Shown in pieces: positions 27,541 through 36,781 of a DNA stretch of 46,929 nucleotides. The DNA is taken from assembly GCA_017608235.1 (NCBI GenBank), contig JAFCGI010000005.1, positions 1 through 46,929 on the forward strand, in the 5' to 3' direction. Within the stretch, counting starts at the first letter, position 1. Each line of letters begins with the position of its first letter. The notes under the pieces are model-generated. The model was not told the DNA's origin. It worked only from the letters and a program-made list of their open reading frames with translations, and ran no database searches. This DNA comes from Candidatus Pacearchaeota archaeon (GTDB lineage: Archaea; Nanobdellota; Nanobdellia; UBA10117; JAFCGI01). A program made the translations under genes and the position numbers.

Positions 27541-30534
27541 TTATTCAAAATTGATTGGAATATGTGTCCTATTCATTATTATATCTAAATAATTATTTGG
27601 TGCTTGTCCTAAGAAAAGTCTTCGTAAATATCTATCTTGTATTCTATCATTAACTAATATTTTTGGTAGCTCACTAATTGAACCTTCTTTTAGGTTTCCC
27701 TTCATGTTTCTTTTTATACCAAAAAATCTTTCTAAATAATAGTCTTTATCAATTTCGCCATTCATGAAATCTTCTCTATTTACAATTATACTTTCTCCAT
27801 CTTCAATAATACGTCCTGCTTCTATAAAAGCTCCTTTATCCATTTCATATCTGTACCTTTTTCTTAGCTCTAGTGCTATTTTATATCTACTAGAATGTCT
27901 ATCTTTATATTCGTGCAATGGTCTTCTGAGAGTATATCTAAATAATAATTCTTCTTTATTTTCAAATATATTTTTAGTTTCTTGTTCAAGATATTCAAAT
28001 GCAGGTTCTTTACCTTGTGTAATTAATATATTATAAAAATTATATTTGACTCTTTTTTCATAAGGTATCAAGCTTAGCTTGCCGAAAATATCAACTCCTT
28101 CTGTGAATCTGCGAGCTCCTTTAGCTGATATCGCTTTACCAATAACTCTTCCTCTTTCTAAGCTTATTGCATATTCTAATCTTTCTTGTAATTTTAAATG
28201 AGGTGCATTATCCAATAAGTTTTGTGTTTCTTCTACTGAATTTGGAGACTGAATAAATAAATACCTTGGTGTTGCATTTATTATTTCAAGATTGTTTGCT
28301 TCTAAGAAATTTAATGTTTCTGCTGCTGTGTCTTTAATTCGTGATATTATATCTTCTATTTTCTTGATGGTTGTATTTTCCAAAAATTCAGAAATTGCAT
28401 CTTTGCAACTATATAGTTGTTTAGTATATTTTCTTTCATAATAACGTCTTCCTAATCTAGGACGAGTCATGGTTTCTTTTGTATATGCATAGCTTTTAGT
28501 CCAAAAAACAATTTCCTCACATAAAAAATCAAGATACTTTTGACAAATTAAATCATACAATGAATTTTTAGCTTGTCTTGTTTTATCTATTAGCCATGAA
28601 ACTCTTTGGTCTTTTCTTAATATTTCTTCTAATGCATCACTTAAAAAGGTAGTACTAAGCAGATATATATTTTCAAATTCTCCTGTTTTGACTTTAGAAG
28701 GGATATTATTTGGAGTATCTAATGATCTCTGAGCTTGATCATAATACTCTATTTCTTTTGTTATAGCACTATACCCTTTACTTGCTAACAATTTTAATTT
28801 CTCTTTCCATAAATCAAACTTTTCTAAAATAAGTTCTGGTTTTTTTGGTCTAGAATAATCAATCACTCTATATCTAGATCTATTTTTTCTAAAATATTTA
28901 TTTTTCTCAAAAAATGCACGATCTAAAGTTTTTCTTGCTATTACAGATACTGAATTCATTGATGCTTCAGAAATACTAGCTCCCGAAACTAATGCAATAT
29001 CTATTATTGCTTCTCCTACTTGCTCCCAAAGATCTATTGTTGCTCTAACATCTTCTAATCCATATTTAATAACTGCTTCTATAGCTTGTTGACGTTCTTC
29101 TTGAGAATTTTGGAATTCTAATAAATTCTCTAGATCATCATAGCTTTCTAATCTAATTCCCTGAAGTTCCTTAGTGAAATTAATTAAAGCTCTTTCGGTG
29201 CAACCTTCTAATTTATTGTTTAAACTATCAATATAATTTACAAAAATTCCTACAGTATCAAAACCATGCAATGCAGAAGTCCAAACTCTCTTATAGAATC
29301 CACCGCTTAACCTTCTAATATGTGAGAAGTCATATCCAGGTGTAAAAACTCCATATTTATTAAATAATTGGGTCATTCTAACTTTATATCTATCTAATAA
29401 TTCTTGTCTAAAAAATTGTCTTAGTTTTGATCTTGTTTCTTCAGATAGAGTATTTTCATTGATTGCATATTTTAATTGTTTAAATTTGCTTTGAATATCT
29501 GGATAAAGCTTGTTTAATTCTGTAATTAAAAAATCTGGAAATTCAGAGCTTTTTAATTTTTTAAATTGTATATTTTCTTGGCTTTCTATCTCTTGTCTGA
29601 AATGTTCCAGATATGGTGGTATTCCTTCTAATATTTCTTCTGCTAATTCTTTAAGATATTCTGATTTTCTCCATCTAAATATATTAACTTCTTCTTCTAA
29701 CCTGTTTCTTCTGGTTTCACTTGATTCAGATATTAGTTGAAGTTCTCTATCATCAAAGTTGTGTTTATTATGTCCTACATCAAAAGGAGATCTTATTTGA
29801 TTATATAGCCAAGAAGTAACTAATACTTCTATTAATTCGTTTTTACAAGAAATAACTCCTCCAGTCTCTAAACTCTTATCACAATTCTTTGCATCAAAAA
29901 CTTTGAATACTGAACCATCTTCTTGTGTTATATCTTGAATATTTTGAATATCTGTTATAGCCCATTTCCTATTATCAGAAGATGTACGATATTCTATAGA
30001 ATTAAGATAAATATTTGGATCTCTAGGATCTTCTGGTTTCCAATATTGAAGTTCAATATCTTCTCCGAGGATTCCTTTTTCCAATAAAGCTGAAACATCT
30101 AAGTTTTGAGAGAATTTAATAGGTCCTTCTACTGAAGCTTTAGAAAAAGGAAATTGAGCTGTCCATTTTGCAACAGTCTTTATTGGTATAAGATTTTTTA
30201 GTTTTTTATCATTATTAGTTTCAAAAAAACCTATCAATTTTTTTTCAGGGTCTTCTATTATTTTCTTAAAGAAATATGGTGCACTTATTTGATAAATAAC
30301 ACCTGCTTTAGTAGTTCTTATTCTTTTTGGAGATCTGTGATGCGTTTTCATTCGCTCTAGAAAAATTATTTCTTCTGTTGAGCTAAGAGGTTCTGTGAAA
30401 AAAGGATATTGCAATTGTCTTTTTCTTTCAACTATTTTGTTATCTAGCCATATATAATAAGTTATATTTAAAGGATCTTTATGATTTACACCAACATCAA
30501 TTAATATTCCTTCAAGACCTTCTTGATTTTTCAT
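27541..30534 (-). CDS. Inactivated family B DNA polymerase homolog
   Basis: PolB-like blocks NELIEVL..GHNKHNFDDREL (ExoII), YGLEDVRATIDLW (ExoIII), C-terminal RRPLHEYK; motif A Asp replaced by Ser, motif C DTD replaced by ATP. Confidence 0.85.
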   Translation of the reverse strand: MKNQEGLEGILIDVGVNHKDPLNITYYIWLDNKIVERKRQLQYPFFTEPLSSTEEIIFLERMKTHHRSPKRIRTTKAGVIYQISAPYFFKKIIEDPEKKLIGFFETNNDKKLKNLIPIKTVAKWTAQFPFSKASVEGPIKFSQNLDVSALLEKGILGEDIELQYWKPEDPRDPNIYLNSIEYRTSSDNRKWAITDIQNIQDITQEDGSVFKVFDAKNCDKSLETGGVISCKNELIEVLVTSWLYNQIRSPFDVGHNKHNFDDRELQLISESSETRRNRLEEEVNIFRWRKSEYLKELAEEILEGIPPYLEHFRQEIESQENIQFKKLKSSEFPDFLITELNKLYPDIQSKFKQLKYAINENTLSEETRSKLRQFFRQELLDRYKVRMTQLFNKYGVFTPGYDFSHIRRLSGGFYKRVWTSALHGFDTVGIFVNYIDSLNNKLEGCTERALINFTKELQGIRLESYDDLENLLEFQNSQEERQQAIEAVIKYGLEDVRATIDLWEQVGEAIIDIALVSGASISEASMNSVSVIARKTLDRAFFEKNKYFRKNRSRYRVIDYSRPKKPELILEKFDLWKEKLKLLASKGYSAITKEIEYYDQAQRSLDTPNNIPSKVKTGEFENIYLLSTTFLSDALEEILRKDQRVSWLIDKTRQAKNSLYDLICQKYLDFLCEEIVFWTKSYAYTKETMTRPRLGRRYYERKYTKQLYSCKDAISEFLENTTIKKIEDIISRIKDTAAETLNFLEANNLEIINATPRYLFIQSPNSVEETQNLLDNAPHLKLQERLEYAISLERGRVIGKAISAKGARRFTEGVDIFGKLSLIPYEKRVKYNFYNILITQGKEPAFEYLEQETKNIFENKEELLFRYTLRRPLHEYKDRHSSRYKIALELRKRYRYEMDKGAFIEAGRIIEDGESIIVNREDFMNGEIDKDYYLERFFGIKRNMKGNLKEGSISELPKILVNDRIQDRYLRRLFLGQAPNNYLDIIMNRTHIPINFE

Positions 30535-30588
30535 AAAGATAAGTCTAGTGCAAATGCTTTTAAGCTTTTTTTTTCAGGTAAATGTAAA

Positions 30589-31734
30589 ATGATAGCAGAT
30601 ATTCTTTCATATCTAAAAATATCTGATCCTTTGATTAGTCCTGCTAGAATAGAAAAACTTCATAGAAATTGGGAAGAAAGGGAATGGCAAGCATCTGGTC
30701 ACTTGGAAGAAATTTTGCAATTTGAAGAAGCTAGATTAGATGTTCCTTATGCTAACACAATGTTTGGTTCTTATAGAACATATCATGAAGAAATTAAATC
30801 TAGACTTAGAGAACTTAGAGGTAAAACAATTCTATTTATTGATGGAATCTCGGAAACAAAAGGAGGAAGAATTACAACAGGATATTCTATGTTTTCTCAT
30901 TTGTTTGAATTAACTAATAAAATTTTAGAACGGCAAAAGAAAATATATGATAAATATAAAAATAATTTTCCATATCCTAGAGAGATGTTTAAAGATTTTT
31001 ATATTGTTTCAATAGCTCCAGTTCTATTTGTTTCTCATACTATTATAGATAATAATAGAATTCCTTGGTTAATACATCCATTTCAAGATACTATAGATGC
31101 TGTAAATGATCATATGGATATTATTGTAGGTAGACTTTCTATTTGGGGAAAATTAAAAAAGAAATATGTTAATCCAAATCAGGCATATTTTAGTATTGAT
31201 GATTTAAAAGAATTTAGTGAAATAAAACAAGCATTCTTTAGGAGATCTTTATTTATTCCCAGCGAAGCAAAGAAAATCTTCGCTAGGAAGGTTGCATATC
31301 TATATAAAAAAGCTGCAGAAGAAATTGGACAAGAATTAAATTATGATAGTGCATTAGAACAAGCAAATGATGAAATTGATTTATATTGTAAGCTTTGCCG
31401 TAGAGTGTTAGCTGAAGAATATAAGCCAATATTTTCTGAACTTGGCCTTGAACAAGACAATTATATTTGGTTTTATGGAAATAGAAATTCATTTGTTACA
31501 AAAATGTTTGAAGAAGACAAAGAGATTAGAGTAGTAAGTAATGAATTACTTCCCCCTTACAGACTAACTAGTAGAGAAAAATATGTAATTAGACATATTG
31601 ATATTGCAAGAGGACAGGGATATAGGTCTATTCAAGAAACATCTCTTAATATAATTGAAACTCTACTCGAGACTTATTTATTAGATAGAGAAGACTATAA
31701 AGACTATAATCCACAAACAAGGTTAGAAATATGA
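30589..31734 (+). CDS. Unassigned protein in PolB/HerA/Cas4-like module
   Basis: Starts MIADILSYLK; divergent from PolB-like gene, overlaps next ORF; contains TILFIDGISETKGGR. Confidence 0.75.
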   Translation: MIADILSYLKISDPLISPARIEKLHRNWEEREWQASGHLEEILQFEEARLDVPYANTMFGSYRTYHEEIKSRLRELRGKTILFIDGISETKGGRITTGYSMFSHLFELTNKILERQKKIYDKYKNNFPYPREMFKDFYIVSIAPVLFVSHTIIDNNRIPWLIHPFQDTIDAVNDHMDIIVGRLSIWGKLKKKYVNPNQAYFSIDDLKEFSEIKQAFFRRSLFIPSEAKKIFARKVAYLYKKAAEEIGQELNYDSALEQANDEIDLYCKLCRRVLAEEYKPIFSELGLEQDNYIWFYGNRNSFVTKMFEEDKEIRVVSNELLPPYRLTSREKYVIRHIDIARGQGYRSIQETSLNIIETLLETYLLDREDYKDYNPQTRLEI

Positions 31735-32957
31735 GAAAGCAATGCATATATGAAAAATTTATTCCTTGCAGAGGACCTGGATGTGCACATAGTTCTAGAA
31801 CTAGACTTAGAAATGAAAATATTGGATGTATGCTAGATTTATTCTTAGAAAAGGAACCCTATGCAGAAGAGTTTGAAAGATCTATCCAAGAACTGGTTAG
31901 AGAAGATACTTTTGATAATCAATTTAGTTTAATGCCTATAGAATTTGTTGAGAATGCTATTAAGTTCTGGAAAAATCTTGATACTGATATTTTTTTTACT
32001 GGGTTTACAGACGCAAATAACAATCCGGAAATGCGTAATCTTCTTTGGACATATCTTAGAAAAGGTTTTGAATTAGAAAGATTGGTTGATATTCCTCTTC
32101 CTAAAAATACAGACCATCAGATAAGATCTAGTTCTTTATATTCTAGTTGTGCTATTCAACAATTACTTTCTAATCTTGATGATAGAAAAGTTGCAGAACA
32201 TTTTAATGAAAAATACATAGAAAATGAATTATCTAGAATAGGTACTTGGGAGCATCATATTTGTTTAGATCAGGGAGATTTTCCAAGTTTATTTCATAAT
32301 AATAATTGGAGTCCTCCTGGATCTAGAAATAATACAGAAAAAACAATTCTTTATCGCCAGAAAATATATGCAAATAATTATATTGGAGTTAAGGGACATG
32401 CAGATGCCTCTTGGATCTTAAAAAGAGGAGATCATGTTAGAGCTATTTTAATATATGATCAAAAACATAGGATGGCTTCACAAACAGAAGTTCCTGGAAT
32501 TTTATGGCAACTACTTTCTTATGCAATTGGTATCTCCCAATGCCTTTCGATTGATCCAGATTTCTATGTGCTTATATCTGGCAAGAGGCCTTTTAAAGAT
32601 CCAAATGAGTTAAATTATGATCTAGAAAATTATAGAAGTCCTGTACTTAAATTTACTATTATACAAGCAGACAGACATAATGAAAAATTAAGAGAGTTTT
32701 ATGAACAAGTATATAGAAGTTATATATCACAATCAAAAATACTGTATGATTATGATGCTGTAATGGAATATAAAGCTAGAATGGAAAAAACTAAAGAGAA
32801 TGGTTGTACTAGTTGTGGGTATAATCGAGATAGAGATTGCTTTTCAAAGCAAATTTGTGATTTGATATTTGCTAATATGCAGCCAGAACAATTACTAAGC
32901 ACAAAACTCTTAGAATTAATTGGTGCTAGAAGTCCAGATTATCATTTACCTGTTTAA
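31731..32957 (+). CDS. Cas4/RecB-like PD-(D/E)XK nuclease with Fe-S cysteine cluster
   Basis: GHADASWIL...AILIYDQKH...WQLLSYAIGIS and C-terminal CTSCGYNRDRDCFSKQIC (CX2CX7CX5C), N-terminal cysteines. Confidence 0.78.
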   Translation: MRKQCIYEKFIPCRGPGCAHSSRTRLRNENIGCMLDLFLEKEPYAEEFERSIQELVREDTFDNQFSLMPIEFVENAIKFWKNLDTDIFFTGFTDANNNPEMRNLLWTYLRKGFELERLVDIPLPKNTDHQIRSSSLYSSCAIQQLLSNLDDRKVAEHFNEKYIENELSRIGTWEHHICLDQGDFPSLFHNNNWSPPGSRNNTEKTILYRQKIYANNYIGVKGHADASWILKRGDHVRAILIYDQKHRMASQTEVPGILWQLLSYAIGISQCLSIDPDFYVLISGKRPFKDPNELNYDLENYRSPVLKFTIIQADRHNEKLREFYEQVYRSYISQSKILYDYDAVMEYKARMEKTKENGCTSCGYNRDRDCFSKQICDLIFANMQPEQLLSTKLLELIGARSPDYHLPV

Positions 32958-32981
32958 GTTATTTAAGTTTAAGTTATTTAA
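32952..32981. repeat. Perfect 15-bp tandem duplication spanning a stop codon
   Basis: GTTTAAGTTATTTAA repeated twice end to end. Confidence 0.9.
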
Positions 32982-33010
32982 TTAATAAAATAGAATAAGA
33001 CTATTTATGA

Positions 33011-33475
33011 TTATTTATTTATTGCTGCGGTTTGTTTCTTTGTAGGTTTTGCTTGTTTCTTTAATTCTTTTTTCCTTTCTTTCTCTTCTTTTTCTTTTTC
33101 CTTTGGTTCTTCTTTCCTTTCTTTCTCTTCTTTTTCTTTTGGTTCTTCTAGGTTCTTTGCTTCAGTTTTTTTCTTTAGTTTCTCTGCTTCTTTCTTTGCT
33201 CTTTCTTCTTTTCTTTTAACTCTTTCAGGAAGTTCTGGAAGTTCTGCTCTTATAACCTCTCCTTCTCTTTCTATCTTTACTCTGATTTTTTGTGGAGGTC
33301 TTTTAGCTCCATCCTTCCAGATTTCTTCATTAATCCATTTACTTAGAATTATTTTTTTAGCTTTAGTATGTTTCGCAAGAAATGCTTTTACTTCATCCAT
33401 AGCTCGCTTACTTCTTCTCCAAATTGGAACTTTGCTGTATTCTTTCTTTAATGGAATTGTGTATGTTTCTACCAT
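33011..33475 (-). CDS. rpl31e: Ribosomal protein L31e with long K/E-rich C-terminal extension
   Basis: YTIPLKKEYSKVPIWRRSKRAMDEVKAFLAKH core; repetitive EKEEKERK tail. Confidence 0.94.
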   Translation of the reverse strand: MVETYTIPLKKEYSKVPIWRRSKRAMDEVKAFLAKHTKAKKIILSKWINEEIWKDGAKRPPQKIRVKIEREGEVIRAELPELPERVKRKEERAKKEAEKLKKKTEAKNLEEPKEKEEKERKEEPKEKEKEEKERKKELKKQAKPTKKQTAAINK

Positions 33476-33476
33476 T

Positions 33477-33650
33477 TTATGCTCTTATTTTGTCTCTCTT
33501 CCAGTTCCTTTTTTTGGCGGTGATTCTTGCTGGATGAAGTCTTCTTCCTTTTCCAAATATTTTGGGAATTAACCAGAATGGTGCCCATCTAGTGTGCTTT
33601 TTAGCACTGATGAGTCTTTTTTTCTTAACCGCTGATTTTATACTTCCCAT
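33477..33650 (-). CDS. rpl39e: Ribosomal protein L39e (not in the ORF track)
   Basis: Manual translation MGSIKSAVKKKRLISAKKHTRWAPFWLIPKIFGKGRRLHPARITAKKRNWKRDKIRA. Confidence 0.93.
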   Translation of the reverse strand: MGSIKSAVKKKRLISAKKHTRWAPFWLIPKIFGKGRRLHPARITAKKRNWKRDKIRA

Positions 33651-33651
33651 T

Positions 33652-33978
33652 TTATTTTTTTATATTAAATTGTTTTTTTCCTTGGTTGATCTCAAGGAGC
33701 AATTCCTTGAGTTTTTGATCATCTATAACTTCTTTGAGTTGCCCATATTGTGCTGCTTGAAGCAGCAACATTTCAATTTGTTCTGCAAGTTCGGGATGTC
33801 CTATTCTTAAATTATTTAGCCGTTCTCTTGCTTCTTTAGTTAGATATTTTTGTAACACCTTTGATTTCAGATGTTCTATTTGTTGTATAGTTGCTTGTTC
33901 TTGAACATTATTTTGTTGTTCAAGCACTTTTTTTTGTAGTTCTTCAAGCCTCCTTTGTTTTGCTTCTTCAAGAGTCAT
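33652..33978 (-). CDS. PDCD5-related DNA-binding protein
   Basis: YLTKEARERLNNLRIGHPELAEQIEMLLLQAAQYGQL. Confidence 0.93.
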   Translation of the reverse strand: MTLEEAKQRRLEELQKKVLEQQNNVQEQATIQQIEHLKSKVLQKYLTKEARERLNNLRIGHPELAEQIEMLLLQAAQYGQLKEVIDDQKLKELLLEINQGKKQFNIKK

Positions 33979-34427
33979 TTCTTTTTAATCATACCTGAAT
34001 CAACAGCAACTTTATTTGCTGCATTGTTTAATAGTGATTGTCCTTTTGAAGTTATTATTCTGCCTTTGTTAATTTGAGTTTCTTCAACTTTTTTAATTAA
34101 TCCTGATGTTTCTAATTGTTGCATTATTTTTCTGATTATAGATCCAGATCCTTTCTTGAATTTTTCTGGTCGTCTACCACGGTTTTTTCTTCCGCCATAT
34201 TTTGATCTTAATTTTGAAACACCTATTGGTCCATTCTTATAGATTGTTCTAAGTATTGATGCAGATCTTATATACCACCAATCTTTCTCCATAGGAGGTC
34301 TTTCATTATGATTTCCTGTTTTAACAAAATTAGCCCATTCTGGAGGCTGAACTAAATCTGCAGATTTGAGTTCTTCTGCTATCTGTTTTGCTAATTTTTC
34401 TGCTGGTACATCATATATTGAAACCAT
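33975..34427 (-). CDS. rps19e: Ribosomal protein S19e
   Basis: WWYIRSASILRTIYKNGPIGVSKLRSKYGGRKNRG. Confidence 0.96.
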   Translation of the reverse strand: MVSIYDVPAEKLAKQIAEELKSADLVQPPEWANFVKTGNHNERPPMEKDWWYIRSASILRTIYKNGPIGVSKLRSKYGGRKNRGRRPEKFKKGSGSIIRKIMQQLETSGLIKKVEETQINKGRIITSKGQSLLNNAANKVAVDSGMIKKK

Positions 34428-34505
34428 GTTAGCTTGCTATAAATCTGCTTTTAAAAAGGTTTCTTTTTCGATAAACTTATAAGAGAGATATTTGCTTTTT
34501 AGGTT

Positions 34506-34781
34506 ATGATAACATTATTAGTTGGTTTAGCAGGCATGTTTATTATTTTATTTGCTTTTATTATGAATCAAATCCATAAATGGAAAGATGATTTTCTTAT
34601 ATATGATGGATTTAATGTATTTGGTAGTTTGTTATTGATTGTTTATGCGGTTTTGATTAATAGCTATCCTTTTCTTATTTTAAACGGAGTTTGGTTTGCA
34701 GTTTCTATTAGAGATGTCATTTTAGATATGGAGAAAGGGAAAGGAACTAAAAAAACTCATGCTAGATATAAGAAAAAATAG
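34506..34781 (+). CDS. Small membrane protein, unknown
   Basis: Hydrophobic ORF with TM segments. Confidence 0.65.
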   Translation: MITLLVGLAGMFIILFAFIMNQIHKWKDDFLIYDGFNVFGSLLLIVYAVLINSYPFLILNGVWFAVSIRDVILDMEKGKGTKKTHARYKKK

Positions 34782-34783
34782 AA

Positions 34784-35182
34784 TTATTTTCTTTTTATTA
34801 ATTTTTTAATATTTTCTAGTTCTTCCATTACGTCTTGTATTTCTTTTTCAGCTTTTTTATTGACTTTGTGATCATATTCTGCAAAGGATCTATCTCTTTT
34901 TGCAGATCTATTTTGACTCATAAGGATTATTGGTGCTTGCACGGCTGCCAAGGTTGAAAGTACAAAATTTAGTAAAATAAATGGATATGGGTCCCAGGTA
35001 GTTCTTACTAAATAAAGATTAGTTGCTATCCAAGCAGTCATGAATATTGCAAGAGCAAATATGAAATACCAACTTCCTACTATCTTAGTAAGTCTATCTG
35101 CAGCTAATTCTCCTAATTCTTTTTCTTTTTTAAGGAGCGGATGATGTGGATATTTTTTTCTTTTGCGTTTAGCTTCGGCCAT
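34784..35182 (-). CDS. DUF1003-like membrane protein
   Basis: GSWYFIFALAIFMTAWI...WDPYPFILLNFVLSTLAAVQAPIILMSQNR; start MAEAKRK preferred. Confidence 0.88.
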   Translation of the reverse strand: MAEAKRKRKKYPHHPLLKKEKELGELAADRLTKIVGSWYFIFALAIFMTAWIATNLYLVRTTWDPYPFILLNFVLSTLAAVQAPIILMSQNRSAKRDRSFAEYDHKVNKKAEKEIQDVMEELENIKKLIKRK

Positions 35183-35185
35183 TGT

Positions 35186-35240
35186 TTTACAATAATATTT
35201 AACAATATGTAATTTTATAATAATATTTAACAATATATAA
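35186..35240. repeat. 27-bp imperfect direct repeat in divergent promoter
   Basis: tttayaataatatttaacaatatrtaa at 35186..35212 and 35214..35240. Confidence 0.85.
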
Positions 35241-35266
35241 ATATTAAGTTTTTTATTAATTTGATT

Positions 35267-36781
35267 ATGAAAAAACTAATTAAGAGCTTGTTGAATGAGA
35301 AAAAGCTAACTAGAAAAAAAATTGAAAGTCTGAAAAAAGAGTATGCTAAAAAAAATAAATTAAGAAAAATTCCTTTAAATTCTGAGATATTAGCAGCCTG
35401 CAATTCTGAAGAAAAAGATAAACTTAAACATTTGCTTAGGACTAAACCTACAAGAACTATTTCTGGAGTTTCTGTGATTGCTGTAATGGCTAAACCTGCA
35501 GAATGTCCAGGATCTTGTATTTATTGCCCTAGGGGAAGTAAAGCTCCTCAGAGTTATACTGGATATGAGCCTGCTGCTATGAGGGCTATTGCAAACAAGT
35601 ATGATTCTTATTCCCAAGTTAAAAACAGGCTTTCTCAGCTAAAATCTGTGGGACATGCTACTGATAAGAATGAATTAATTATTATGGGTGGTACTTTTCC
35701 TGCTTTGCCAGATGAATATCAAAAGGAATTTGTGCAAAGAGCATTTGATGCATTCAATAACAAGAAGTCTAAAACTCTTAAAGAAGCACATAAAATAAAT
35801 GAGACTGCTAAAAATAGGGTTGTTGGTTTAACTATTGAGACTCGTCCAGATTTTGTATATCCAGAAAAATTTCTAGAATTGGGAGCAACTCGTGTAGAGT
35901 TAGGGGTTCAGACAACATATGATAGCATCTTAAAGAAAATAAATAGAGGCCATACTGTTAAAGACATAGTTGATGCAACTAAAAAACTAAAGAATTCTGG
36001 ATTTAAAGTGCTGTATCATATTATGCCTGGCTTGCCTGGAAGTTCTTATAAAAAAGATCTAGAAGTATTTAGAAAACTTTTTTCAGACCCTAACTTTAAG
36101 CCAGATATGTTAAAGATATATCCTACACTTGTCATTAAAAATACAGATTTATATGATCTTTGGATGCAGGAGAAGTTTATGGCAATAGATGAAAATTATA
36201 TGCTAAAGCTTCTTTTTGATATTTACAAAATAATTCCAAAATGGATTAGAATAATGAGAGTTCAGAGAGATATTCCTTCTAAGTATATTAAAGCAGGTCC
36301 TATCAAGAGCAATCTTAGAGAATTAGTTGTTAGAGAGCTTATAAGAGAAGGGATTTCCTCAAAGGAAATAAGATTTAGAGAGGCTGGACATGTATTTCAA
36401 AGAACAGGCAAAATTTCAAAGGACCTAGAAATTTTAGTTGAGAAGTATAAAGCATCTAGTGGAGATGAGTATTTTATTTCTATGGAAGATGTAAAGCAAG
36501 ATATTCTTCTTGGATTTTTAAGACTTAGAATTTCTAGAAGAAAAGAAGCTCTAGTTAGAGAGCTACATGTTTATGGTGAGGCTGCTAAGATTGGTGAAGA
36601 AGCTGACATCCAACATAGAGGATTTGGTAGAAAACTTTTAGCTAGAGCTGAGGAGGTTGCTCTAGAAAGAGGTAAGAAAGAAGTGCTAGTTATCTCTGGA
36701 ATTGGTGTTAGGGAATACTATAAAAAGCTAGGTTATAAGCTAAAAGGATATTATATGTGGAAAAAATTAAAAAATGCTTGA
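35267..36781 (+). CDS. elp3: Elp3 tRNA uridine modification enzyme (radical SAM + GNAT)
   Basis: CPGSCIYCPRG, ELGVQTTYDSIL, C-terminal GNAT HRGFGRKLLARAEEVA. Confidence 0.96.
   Translation: MKKLIKSLLNEKKLTRKKIESLKKEYAKKNKLRKIPLNSEILAACNSEEKDKLKHLLRTKPTRTISGVSVIAVMAKPAECPGSCIYCPRGSKAPQSYTGYEPAAMRAIANKYDSYSQVKNRLSQLKSVGHATDKNELIIMGGTFPALPDEYQKEFVQRAFDAFNNKKSKTLKEAHKINETAKNRVVGLTIETRPDFVYPEKFLELGATRVELGVQTTYDSILKKINRGHTVKDIVDATKKLKNSGFKVLYHIMPGLPGSSYKKDLEVFRKLFSDPNFKPDMLKIYPTLVIKNTDLYDLWMQEKFMAIDENYMLKLLFDIYKIIPKWIRIMRVQRDIPSKYIKAGPIKSNLRELVVRELIREGISSKEIRFREAGHVFQRTGKISKDLEILVEKYKASSGDEYFISMEDVKQDILLGFLRLRISRRKEALVRELHVYGEAAKIGEEADIQHRGFGRKLLARAEEVALERGKKEVLVISGIGVREYYKKLGYKLKGYYMWKKLKNA

Noticed and set aside
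27541-30534. Pseudogenised active DNA polymerase
   Set aside because: Uninterrupted 997-aa frame with selective loss of catalytic residues but retention of fold motifs argues for a functional inactive paralog
31731-32957. Genuine Cas4 of a CRISPR-Cas system
   Set aside because: No repeat-spacer array or cas1/cas2-like gene seen in the window; neighbours are PolB-like and HerA-like
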